From Chthonomonadales bacterium (GTDB lineage: Bacteria > Armatimonadota > Chthonomonadetes > Chthonomonadales > CAJBBX01): a stretch of DNA of 44,118 nt. Position numbers and translations under genes: made by a program. Below the pieces are notes generated by a model, which was not told the DNA's origin, ran no database searches, and was given only the letters and a program-made list of their open reading frames with translations. Of the stretch, positions 8,415 to 17,200 are shown in pieces. Location: positions 1 through 44,118 of the forward strand of contig JAAYVH010000168.1 of assembly GCA_012517255.1 (NCBI GenBank), read 5' to 3'. Position 1 is the stretch's first letter. Each line of letters opens with the position of its first letter.

Positions 8415-9521
8415 CTATCTCCCCGCCCGCGACTTGATGCGAGCGATTTCTTCTTCTGTGACGGCCCGCTCGAATGACCGAAAACCCGCTAGCCTGAAGC
8501 CGTGCCGGTCACAAATACGACCGATCTCATCCACCTGCTCCACGCTGACCGTCTTGCCCAGCGTGAAGCTCTCAAGACGACCTTCGAGAGCAAGCGCCAT
8601 CGTCTCCGACATGCACGCATAGGCCGTCCCGGGCGGGAAGCCGAAACTGAACGGAGCCTCCCCGCCGAACTTCGTGCAGCGCATGGCGCCGGGAACCTGA
8701 ACGACGCCGCCTTCAATGACCAGCACATCGTCGCGTTCACGAGCGACACGTACCGATACGTCACGAGGGCGCGCGACGTCACATACGACGCAGCCCCGCT
8801 TCAGATAGTGAGGCTCCACGATGGCATCGGCAGCGCTGCTGACTGTTACGATCACGTCTGCGTCACGCAGGCCTTCCTGCACATCGGTGTGAACGCTGAG
8901 CTCCGCGCGCGTTCCCGTGGCCAGACGAGCCGCTACATCATCGAGTCGCTCGCGATTTCGGCCAACCAGCGCCACCGACGCGGCGTGCCGCCCCAGCAGC
9001 TCGGTGCAAGTGGCGCCGATGGAGCCCGATGCGCCCACCACTGCGCCCCGTGCCTCGCCGATGGTGATGCCCATGAGCTCAGCGGCTTTCATGACACCGT
9101 CCATGGCGGTCCGAACTGTGTAGGAGTTGCCCGTCGTGACGGCGATCTTGAGCCGTTGGGACAGCGTGATGCCGCCATCACCGACCACGGAAGTGAACGC
9201 TCCCAGACCGATGATGCCCGCTCCGAGTTCCTCGGCGATCCGGCCGCATTGCTCCAGCTTGTCGTACACGAACTCAACCGGCAGCTCGACGAACTGCCGA
9301 GGGCTGAGCGGACAACCTATCAGCCAGCCGGAGGCCTCTACGCCGATTGCCGACCGTATGCCGTGAAGCTCCGCCACAGGCATCGGTTCGCGCCGCTTGA
9401 TCAACCACTCGATCACGCGCTCGGGCAGGAGTCCCAGGGCAGGGTACCGACGCGCCACATCCCGTTTCACGTCAATGGGATGAATGATGAACGCGAAGGG
9501 AGAGGGTTGCGCGGAGTTCAT
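8415..9521 (-). CDS. Acyl-ACP reductase-like (AAR-family) oxidoreductase
   Basis: It resembles cyanobacterial fatty acyl-ACP reductase, which reduces acyl-ACP to a fatty aldehyde with NADPH. Shared features are IIGLGAFTSVVGDGG and TTGNSYTVRTAM (AAR has GGFSSI and TTGNTHTAYI), the Rossmann loop VVGASGSIGA (residues 161-170), VALVGRNRERL, and YACMSETM, whose Cys303 aligns by eye with the catalytic Cys of AAR's FACFAEAM. Length is 368 against about 340 for AAR. Database names for relatives include 'shikimate dehydrogenase', which may mislead. The chosen start is ATG 9521, which overlaps the upstream stop as ATGA; the ORF track's 9587 start lies inside the upstream gene. No aldehyde-deformylating oxygenase is visible nearby, so alkane synthesis is not implied. 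Confidence 0.8.
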   Translation of the reverse strand: MNSAQPSPFAFIIHPIDVKRDVARRYPALGLLPERVIEWLIKRREPMPVAELHGIRSAIGVEASGWLIGCPLSPRQFVELPVEFVYDKLEQCGRIAEELGAGIIGLGAFTSVVGDGGITLSQRLKIAVTTGNSYTVRTAMDGVMKAAELMGITIGEARGAVVGASGSIGATCTELLGRHAASVALVGRNRERLDDVAARLATGTRAELSVHTDVQEGLRDADVIVTVSSAADAIVEPHYLKRGCVVCDVARPRDVSVRVARERDDVLVIEGGVVQVPGAMRCTKFGGEAPFSFGFPPGTAYACMSETMALALEGRLESFTLGKTVSVEQVDEIGRICDRHGFRLAGFRSFERAVTEEEIARIKSRAGR

Positions 9522-10459
9522 GAGTGCAGTGGATCGCTGTTCAGGACTGGTTGAGAGTCGTCGAATCGGCGGATCGAAGGACGCCATCCGAGATCACGCA
9601 GTCTACCCAAGTACCACTCGGGCGTCAACTCGTCGGGTCGGCGACCCGAGAGAACCACAAGCACGGCCTCCATCACATTGGTGGCGAAGGCCTCGCCTGC
9701 TATCTCGGGCGTTGTGGTCACCAGCATCCGAACACCGCGGCGCTTGAGCAGTTCAACCTCGGCGGCGCGACTGGACTGGGTCAACACGACTTTGCCGTCC
9801 AGGCGTTCGGGCATGTTCCGCCGGATGATGTGCCAGTCCCCTGCCACCACGTCCGCGCGCTCAAAGAAGCGCGGAAAGCGCGGCACGGTCTGCTCCTGTT
9901 TGGCGCCCGTGGGATAGAGCCACTCGATCGGCACGCGAACCACCAGCGGAAGCGCGATTCTGGCCAGTACCTGCAGCGTCCTCCACGACCGGATGGGCAC
10001 CGGAATGCCCAGACCGTAGATCAGGTCGCCGAAGACGATGGAACGCGCTCGGGCGGCCAGCGCCTCAGCCATGCCGAACCGGTCAACGGCGGCAACGAGC
10101 AGCACTGCGATGTTCCCGAACGGCACGATACCCTTCTCATCGAGGTACCGAACCGTTTCCCGTTCCAGCGTGTGCTTGAGGCCGCTTCCGTCCACCCACG
10201 GCGTGGCCCTCGCACCCTCCATGAGTCGGAGAGTCTCCCTGAATGCGTAGCGGCGCGTTCCGGCGTGAAGGTAGGCATCCGTCCCTCCCACGCCGAAGCA
10301 GTCAACCCGGCCATCGAGTTCTGCCACCAGCCGCGCAAACCGTCGCTTGTCGCCGTCGGTACCGATGCGTTCGATCCGGATTTCCTCGCCGCCTATCGTG
10401 GTAACGGCCGACTTATCCCGTTTCGACGTGCCAAGGCTGATGCTCACAACCCTTTTCAT
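9518..10459 (-). CDS. 'Quinate 5-dehydrogenase'-type conserved protein
   Basis: The sequence MKRVVSISLGTSKRDKS, followed by RIGTDGDKRRFARL and VDCFGVGGTDAYLH, is typical of a conserved family that databases label quinate 5-dehydrogenase. I do not think that reaction is established for the family. Other motifs are DGSGLKHTLER, SAVDRFGMAEAL-like VAAVDRFGMAEAL, ARSIVFGDLIYGLGIPVPIRS, and LVTTTPEIAGEAFATNVMEA. The ORF track extends 77 codons upstream, but ATG 10459 shares one nt with the MFS gene's TAA (TAATG), so 313 residues is correct. It overlaps the next gene as ATGA. From memory this family tends to sit beside AAR-like reductases in Firmicutes, which supports a joint role. Confidence 0.8.
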   Translation of the reverse strand: MKRVVSISLGTSKRDKSAVTTIGGEEIRIERIGTDGDKRRFARLVAELDGRVDCFGVGGTDAYLHAGTRRYAFRETLRLMEGARATPWVDGSGLKHTLERETVRYLDEKGIVPFGNIAVLLVAAVDRFGMAEALAARARSIVFGDLIYGLGIPVPIRSWRTLQVLARIALPLVVRVPIEWLYPTGAKQEQTVPRFPRFFERADVVAGDWHIIRRNMPERLDGKVVLTQSSRAAEVELLKRRGVRMLVTTTPEIAGEAFATNVMEAVLVVLSGRRPDELTPEWYLGRLRDLGWRPSIRRFDDSQPVLNSDPLHS

Positions 10460-12912
10460 TAGGTCGCCTCCATCGCCGTGGTAAGGAGGTAGTGGACGCC
10501 CGCGACGACCACCACGACCTCTTCCACCGTGCACGGGCCCGTCGAAGCCAACTGACGCGCGTGGTCGAGCATCTCGCCGACCGGCCCCCAGTGGCGCGGG
10601 ATCTTCGCCAGTATCTCGCCCGCACGGCTGAGATCGCCCTCGCCGAAGGCCTCCGCCGCCGACTGCGCCAGTTTGCTTCGGCGTCTCCATCCGAAGTCGG
10701 TATCGTCCTTACGGCGCACGCCCAACTCCCGTATCATCCGCACGACGGCGAGGTCCTGATCCATCGCCCCGGAGGCAAGAACGCGGTACACACGCTGATC
10801 GCCAAGCAACACGCCGATTGCACTGGCGATCTGCTTGCGGGCCACATCATTCGTCGTGGCCCGCAGGCTGGCGTACATTGCAGGTAAAGCGGATACGCGT
10901 CCGGTGGCCGCAAGGGCGAACGCGCCATGCACGAGCACCGTGGGATCTGCCTCCTTGCGATATGCGGCTTCCACGCTGCCTCCAACGCTCGCGTCCCCGA
11001 GCTCGCCGATAGCGTCATAGACTGCGCTCCTGATGCCCCGCTGCTCATGGGTCAGCAGGTCGACCAGGCGCATGGCAGTCTCGTGATCGCCGCAGTGGCC
11101 GAGGGCCTCGACGAACGTTTGCGCCTCGTCCCACTCGCGCCGCTCCAGAGCCCGCTCCAGCGCCACGGTCAGATCATGCGCACGGGCGCGATCCCCGATC
11201 CTCGCCAGAGCGCGCGCCGCCGCCCCGCGCATTTCGCTGTTATCGGAGTCGAGCAATCTCGCAAGATGCGCCGATGACTCGGGTCCGCCGATCCGACCCA
11301 ACGCCTCGGCTGCTTCGAGCGCCACCGAGGGGGATGGATCCTCGAGTCGCTCGACCAGTGCTCGCACAGCGCTCGCGTCACCGATCTCTCCGAGCGCTCG
11401 GGCGGCCTCGCGCCTAACGCGGTGGCTCGGATCGTTCAATGCCTGCGTCAGCTCCTGCACAGCGAGGGACAGCCGGGAGGCGCTCAGGGCATTCACGGCC
11501 TTCCGGCGCTCCGTCTCGGTCTGCCCACGCTGCAGCCGTTGCATCTGAATGAGACTCGACACACGGACGGCGCCGAGCTGGCCAAGTACCTCCGATGCGC
11601 TGGCAGCGCTCGACGCTGGCAGAGCCCGAACCAGCGGCAGGGTTACGATCCTGGTGACGGCATTGATCGCGAAGAGCATGTGATAGGCGTTCATGCTGAC
11701 CCCTAGAACCGAGACGGGATGCTGCCGCAGGCCCTCGATGATCAGACCGCCGGCGATGGGAGCCAGCCCGCCTGCGAGCCCCGTGATCGCCGACAGAGCT
11801 CCCACATAGACGCTTCGGCCTTCGGATGGCGTGGCCTCTATCACGACGTTGAACTGCAGCAGTCCGACTCCCGCCCACATCACGCCGCCCATAAGGTTGC
11901 CCAGTATCAGGATGACCAGCGTGGTCACCATCGCGTCAGGACGAGCCGCAACCCATGGCAGTGGCGCCGCTGACACACCGACCACGGCGATGATGAGAAG
12001 CGGCCGATTGCCGAACCGGTCCGCTAGATACCCCCACAGAGGCATGGAGGCCAGCGCCGCCAGCGATGCCGCCGCGCCCAGCACCTGCAACCACATGTAG
12101 GACAACTTGAGTTCCTGCAGAGCGTACACGGTGTAGAACGGCGCCGCGAGGAACTGCCCCACGGCAAACAGGCCGCCGAACCACAGCACCTTCCGGAAAC
12201 CTGCATCCCTGAGCGGGGCGCGGTAGGCCGCCAACATTCCGGAAGCTCCGTGCGCCCCTTCGTGAAGGACCTTGGCCATCGGAGGCTCGGGAGTGCGCAA
12301 CAGCAGCGCGAAGCTGATCAGCCCAAACACCACTGCCACGCCGAACAGCACCGCGAATCCTGCAGGCTCCGACACCCACCCCCTGGCAACGGCACGATCA
12401 AGGAACCACGCGGGGGGCAGCGACGCTGCCATGGTGGTGAGGCCGGCGAGCATGTTCCTCCGCCCGAAGTAGCGCCCCCGATGGTCGGCCGGCACGAGAT
12501 CAGACAGCCAGGATGTGAAGGCTGGCACAGGAACCTGTATGGCGACGCTCGAAAGCGTCAGCAGGACCACAAAGCCAATCAGGCGCAGCTCGCCTGACAG
12601 AACCCAGGGCAGAAGCAGGATCGGGAGCCAGAGCGTTCTGGCGATCAGAGAGAACCACGCCGTGAGCGCCTTGCGCTCGCCCAGGCGTTCGACCAACAGC
12701 GATGAGCCGAGCTGTACAAGTGCCGCTATCGTTGGCACGGCCCCGATGACACCCATCCAGAAGCTGCTGGCGCCGAGCCATAGCGCGAAACCGGTCTGAA
12801 ACGCGCCGCCTGTCAGGGAGACATGGACCGTTGCCGCGACTGCCTCCAGGTTCGAGAGCTTCAGCGCCCGCAACGTCTCGAGGCGCGTCAGCGGCCGTCT
12901 GTCAGCGCCCAT
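10459..12912 (-). CDS. MFS transporter fused to a HEAT-repeat domain
   Basis: Membrane transporter with an unusual cytosolic repeat domain. The first 430 or so residues carry about 12 hydrophobic segments and the MFS-like loop VPADHRGRYFGRRNM. From about residue 480 come HEAT/PBS-lyase-type repeats of about 31 residues, such as SHRVRREAARALGEIGDASA, SPSVALEAAEALGRIGG and NSEMRGAAARALARIGD. The following region, to about 700, looks like degenerate repeats, and the last 100 residues are helical. The substrate is unknown. The gene starts 11 nt after rodA's stop and heads the run into the quinate-dehydrogenase-like and AAR-like genes by a TAATG junction. TGGTATTCT at the end of rodA could be an extended -10. 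The HEAT array suggests docking of a partner protein (inference). Confidence 0.88.
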   Translation of the reverse strand: MGADRRPLTRLETLRALKLSNLEAVAATVHVSLTGGAFQTGFALWLGASSFWMGVIGAVPTIAALVQLGSSLLVERLGERKALTAWFSLIARTLWLPILLLPWVLSGELRLIGFVVLLTLSSVAIQVPVPAFTSWLSDLVPADHRGRYFGRRNMLAGLTTMAASLPPAWFLDRAVARGWVSEPAGFAVLFGVAVVFGLISFALLLRTPEPPMAKVLHEGAHGASGMLAAYRAPLRDAGFRKVLWFGGLFAVGQFLAAPFYTVYALQELKLSYMWLQVLGAAASLAALASMPLWGYLADRFGNRPLLIIAVVGVSAAPLPWVAARPDAMVTTLVILILGNLMGGVMWAGVGLLQFNVVIEATPSEGRSVYVGALSAITGLAGGLAPIAGGLIIEGLRQHPVSVLGVSMNAYHMLFAINAVTRIVTLPLVRALPASSAASASEVLGQLGAVRVSSLIQMQRLQRGQTETERRKAVNALSASRLSLAVQELTQALNDPSHRVRREAARALGEIGDASAVRALVERLEDPSPSVALEAAEALGRIGGPESSAHLARLLDSDNSEMRGAAARALARIGDRARAHDLTVALERALERREWDEAQTFVEALGHCGDHETAMRLVDLLTHEQRGIRSAVYDAIGELGDASVGGSVEAAYRKEADPTVLVHGAFALAATGRVSALPAMYASLRATTNDVARKQIASAIGVLLGDQRVYRVLASGAMDQDLAVVRMIRELGVRRKDDTDFGWRRRSKLAQSAAEAFGEGDLSRAGEILAKIPRHWGPVGEMLDHARQLASTGPCTVEEVVVVVAGVHYLLTTAMEAT

Positions 12913-12923
12913 GTCGTGTGCCG

Positions 12924-14054
12924 TCAGAATACCAGCGGATCACGCCGCATGCCGATCCCGAGGAGCAAGCCGATCCCTGCCATCGTCACGATCAGGGAAC
13001 TGCCTCCGTAGGAAACAAGGGGCAAAGGCACGCCTGTCACCGGTCCGAGGCCTACATTCATCGCCATGTTGACAAGGCCGTGGAATGTGATCATGGAGAG
13101 TACGCCGGCCCCCACATTCCGGCCCAGCTCGTCTCCTGCATGGGCGACAAGGTGCCATCCCCTGAGCACGAGCGCTGCATACAGGACAACCGTGATGGTT
13201 GACAGCAGGAATCCGCCCTCCTCGGCGATGACCGTGAAGATGAAGTCCGTCTGGCGCTCGGGGATGAACTCGCCCTGTGATTGCGTGCCACGACCCAGAC
13301 CTTTGCCGAACACTCGCCCTGACCCGATCGCAATGCGCGCCTGGTTGACCTGATAGCCGGCGCCGCGCGGATCGTTCGAAGGGTTCACAAACACGAGCAG
13401 CCGCTGCAACTGATAGTCGCGCACAAAGCTCAGCTTCACCATCAGGCCGAAGAGCGCCACAGCGCAGAGGACCACCACCGCCAGATATCGGAGCGGGACA
13501 CCGGCAATGAACGCCATTCCGAACCAGATACCGCCGATGGCCAGCGTCGTGCCCAAATCCGGTTGCTTCAGGATCAATATGAGGGGCACGGCGATGTGCG
13601 CCAGACTGCGCACTACAGTCACCGGCCTGTCTATGCGCTCGCGGTACCGATAGAACAGTGTGGACAGCGTCAGAATGATGAACAGCTTGGCGAGTTCCGA
13701 CGGCTGCAAACGGAACTGACTGATGGCGAACCAACGCACAGAGCCCTTGGCCTCGTGCCCGGTGATCAGAACCGCTGCCAGCAACACGAGGTTCAGGACA
13801 TAGACCGCGCGGAGATGCCGTTGGAACCTCTCATGACCCAGCAGCGCCATGGAGACCATCACGATAAGCCCAACCAGCGCGAACGCAAGCTGCTTGCGGA
13901 AGTATGGCAGTGCGCCATCCACCTCGATGGTGTGGAGGGCTGCCAGACCGAGCGCCGTGATGCTGAGCGTCAGCAGCGCCAGCGGAACATCGAAGCGCTT
14001 GGTTAGGCGACGATCTAGAAACGCAGTAGCGGCAGGGACGGTCATGGCTTTCAT
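12924..14054 (-). CDS. rodA: Rod shape-determining peptidoglycan polymerase RodA
   Basis: SEDS-family glycosyltransferase that polymerises lipid II during lateral wall growth, with a class B PBP partner (not seen here). About ten transmembrane segments run through the 376 residues. Diagnostic motifs are QPSELAKLFIIL, KQPDLGTTL, GGYQVNQARIAIGSG-type GAGYQVNQARIAIGSG, GEFIPERQTDFIFTVIAEEGG and the C-terminal GVPLPLVSYGGSSL. These favour RodA over FtsW. The ATG at 14054 is preceded by AGAGGA. A second in-frame ATG lies three codons on. TATACT lies 3 nt before the first ATG, so promoter and start are very close. It is divergent from secA across 194 nt and is followed closely by the MFS-HEAT gene. 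Confidence 0.95.
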   Translation of the reverse strand: MKAMTVPAATAFLDRRLTKRFDVPLALLTLSITALGLAALHTIEVDGALPYFRKQLAFALVGLIVMVSMALLGHERFQRHLRAVYVLNLVLLAAVLITGHEAKGSVRWFAISQFRLQPSELAKLFIILTLSTLFYRYRERIDRPVTVVRSLAHIAVPLILILKQPDLGTTLAIGGIWFGMAFIAGVPLRYLAVVVLCAVALFGLMVKLSFVRDYQLQRLLVFVNPSNDPRGAGYQVNQARIAIGSGRVFGKGLGRGTQSQGEFIPERQTDFIFTVIAEEGGFLLSTITVVLYAALVLRGWHLVAHAGDELGRNVGAGVLSMITFHGLVNMAMNVGLGPVTGVPLPLVSYGGSSLIVTMAGIGLLLGIGMRRDPLVF

Positions 14055-14124
14055 TGCAGTATATCCTCTGAGGCTGCCCGGATGGCCGTCCGGTCCGCGC
14101 CCACGAGCTGACTGCCATCCTCGT

Positions 14125-14154
14125 TTGACGGTGCTCAGCGGCCATGGGTATACT
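14125..14154 (+). promoter_or_regulatory. Sigma70-type promoter of secA
   Basis: TTGACG, 18-nt spacer, TATACT. Transcription would start near 14161, leaving an 88-nt leader that holds two hairpins and a short uORF. Confidence 0.75.
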
Positions 14155-14166
14155 CAGCGCAGTTCC

Positions 14167-14227
14167 GGCCGCCGGTCCCCCCACAATCGGGGTCGGTGGC
14201 CGTTTGGGTGTTCCCCATTCATCGGGG
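14167..14227 (+). promoter_or_regulatory. Two hairpins in the secA leader
   Basis: Hairpin 1 (14167-14201) pairs GGCCGCCGGTCCC with GGGTCGGTGGCC over about 13 bp including G-U pairs. Hairpin 2 (14213-14227) is CCCC-ATTCATC-GGGG. Both contain the repeated theme CCCC...ATCGGGGTC. They lie between the predicted transcription start and the secA ATG, so translational control is possible (inference). Confidence 0.5.
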
Positions 14228-14252
14228 TCACATTGAGGGTCCAAGCATATGA
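14196..14252 (+). CDS. Possible 18-codon uORF coupled to secA
   Basis: A GTG-started frame encodes VAVWVFPIHRGHIEGPSI and stops at TGA 14250-14252, overlapping the secA ATG as ATGA. It would allow translational coupling to secA. The GTG has only a GGGG run 3 nt upstream and lies in hairpin 1. It is too short for the ORF track. A W...GxxxGP pattern faintly recalls the SecM arrest sequence, but the peptide lacks a signal sequence and is very short. It could be chance. Confidence 0.3.
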   Translation: MAVWVFPIHRGHIEGPSI

Positions 14253-17200
14253 CCGCATTCCTGCGTCGCATATTCGACAGCAACGAGAAGGATATCGCCC
14301 GTTATCGGGGTGCGGTCGAACGCATCAACGCGTTAGAGCCTCAGATCGAGAAGCTCAGCAACCACCAGCTCCGGGATCGAACGGATGAACTGCGCGCCCA
14401 CGTCCAACGTGAATGGGCGGCCAAGCTCGAGGCGCTCAATCGGGACGGAGTGCTCGAATCCGAGCGGAAGGACAAGGTCCGGCGTGCTCTGGACCAGGTG
14501 CTGGACGCGGTTCTGCCGGAAGCCTTCGCCATCGTCCGGGAGGCCGCAAAGAGAACCCTGGGCCAGCGGCACTACGATGTGCAGCTCATCGGCGGCATGG
14601 TGGCACACGACGGACGCATTGCAGAACTGAAAACGGGTGAGGGCAAGACCCTCATGGCGACGCTGCCGCTCTACCTGAACGCCCTCGCAGGCCGAGGCGC
14701 ACACCTTGTGACTGCCAACGACTACCTGAGCAAAGTGGGCGCCGTCTGGATGGGCCCGATCTATCATCTGCTGGGCATGAGCGTGGGGATCATCCAGGGT
14801 CAGAGCCCCGAGACAGGCGACGAGGGCGGCAGTTATATCTACGATCCGGCTTACGAGGATCCAGACCCTCGGTTCACTTTCTGCAGGCGGATCACCAGGC
14901 GAGAGGCGTACGCCTGCGACGTGACCTACGGCACCAATAACGAGTTCGGCTTCGACTATTTGCGCGATAACATGGCGTTCCATCGCGACAGTCTCGTCAT
15001 GCGAGACCTGCACTACGCGATCGTGGACGAAGTGGACAGCATCCTCATTGATGAGGCGCGGACGCCGCTCATCATCTCGGGCTTCGTCGAGCAGGACACA
15101 AGCCTCTACTACAAAGTGGACCGCGTGGTGCGCCAGTTGCGCAGAGGCAAGGACGCCACTACACAAGCCGAACGAGACGACCCGGACCACGATCGGAACA
15201 ACCCCAACATCCACTACCTGGTGGACGAGAAACAGAAGACGGTCTCGCCGACGGACGCGGGCATAGCTCGCATAGAGGCAATGCTGGGCGTTCGCAACCT
15301 GGCCGACGATCCCCAGATGATGCACTACGTCACGGCTGCTATGAAGGCGCATGCGCTGTTCAAGAAGGACATTGACTACGTCGTGCGTGACGGCGAGATC
15401 ATCATTGTGGATGAGTTCACGGGCCGGCTAATGTTCGGCCGGCGGTACTCCGACGGTCTCCATCAAGCGATCGAGGCCAAGGAAGACGTAGAGATCAAGC
15501 ATGAGTCGCAGACCCTGGCGACGATCACGTTCCAGAACCTGTTCCGCCTGTACCTGAAACTGGCGGGCATGACGGGTACGGCGAAGACCGAGGAAGACGA
15601 GTTCCGGAAGATCTACGGGCTCGACGTGGTGGTGGTGCCGACGCACCGCCCGATGATCCGCAAAGACCATCCGGACGTGATCTACAAGTACGCGGAGCAC
15701 AAGTACCGGGGAATCGCGGCGGAGATCCTCCGCCTGTACGCGCTGCAGCAGCCTGTACTCGTGGGCACCCGGTCCATCGAGATGTCGGAGCGTGTCTCGG
15801 GCCGCATCACCTACGATCGTCTGCAGGTTCTGTGCATGATCTCGCTGATCCGACGAAGGCTCGAGGCGTCCAAGCTCGACCGGGCAAAGAAGGACTCGTA
15901 CACCGCCCTTCTCAACCAGGATCTGGATACGCTGACGCTGGGCAAGCTGGCCCCGCTGGTTCGCGAGTTCGGGATGGAACCCGACCCGCTCGCAGAGGCC
16001 AATCTGCGCGAGATTGCCGAGATGCTGGGTCTCGAAACCGACGAAGAGACTCTGGACAATCTCGATGAGGCCCTGCGGCACGGCATACCGCACAACATCC
16101 TGAACGCCAAGTACCACGAGAAGGAAGCTGTCATCATCGCGCAGGCCGGTCGCAAGGGCGCCGTCACCATTGCGACGAACATGGCGGGCCGAGGCGTCGA
16201 CATCCTGCTGGGCGGAAAGCCCGTCGGCGACGAGGATCAGCAAGCCAGCAAGGATGCCGGTCCTTCCGCCGCTCCGTCCGAAGGCGACGAAGAACCTGGC
16301 GGCGCAGAGGATCAGACTGAGCCTGAACTGTCCTATCGCCGCGGCGGCAAACCGTCGGTGCTCGACTCCGTAGCATTGCAGACGCCCGAGGAATATCAGA
16401 AGGCGGCGGACGAGGTGCGGCGACTAGGGGGCTTGTTCATCCTCGGCACGGAGCGACATGAGAGCCGGCGCATAGACAACCAGTTGCGCGGACGTTCCGG
16501 CCGACAGGGTGACCCGGGCGAAAGCCGCTTCTTCGTCTCGCTCGAGGATGAGCTCTGGCGGCTGTTCGGCGATCGGAGCCAGCACCCGCTCCTGCGGACC
16601 TGGCCCGACGATCAGGCTATGGACGCGAAGATACTTTCGCGCATGATCGAACGCGCTCAGAAGAAGGTCGAAGAGCACCACTTCGAGATCAGGAAGCACG
16701 TGCTCAAGTACGACGACGTGATGAACAAGCAGCGCGAAGTGATCTATGCCGAGCGGCGGCGCATTCTCGAAGGCGCAGACCTGCGCGAAACGATCATCGG
16801 CTTCCTGCATGAGGTGGTGCGCAACGCGGTGGCGATGTTCTGCCCCGACACGCAGTCCGGTCTCGAATGGGACCTCGACGGCCTCTACAAGGGGCTGGAC
16901 GAGTACTTCCCGCTGTCGCTGGCCGCTAGCCGACGCGACCTCGACGGCAAGAGCCGGGCGGAGCTCGAAGAGTTTCTGATCCAGCTCATCACGGCTGCCT
17001 ATGAGGCGAAAGAGGCCGAGATCAACGAGGCGGTGGGTGATCCGGAGGCGATGCGCAATCTCGAGCGCCAGGTGGCGCTGGACCGGATCAACCAGAAGTG
17101 GATGGAACACCTCGCGAACATGGACTACCTGCGCGAGGGCATCAACCTGCGTGGTTACGGCCAGCAGGATCCGCTCGTCGTGTACAACAAAGAGGCCTTC

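Noticed and set aside
9522-9587. Upstream start of the AAR-like gene
   Set aside because: The 22 extra codons fall within the preceding gene, and the ATGA junction at 9518-9521 is the normal operon arrangement.
14196-14252. Identification of the secA uORF as SecM
   Set aside because: The peptide is too short to span the ribosome tunnel, lacks a signal sequence, and its spacing from W to G differs by one residue. Only the resemblance is reported.
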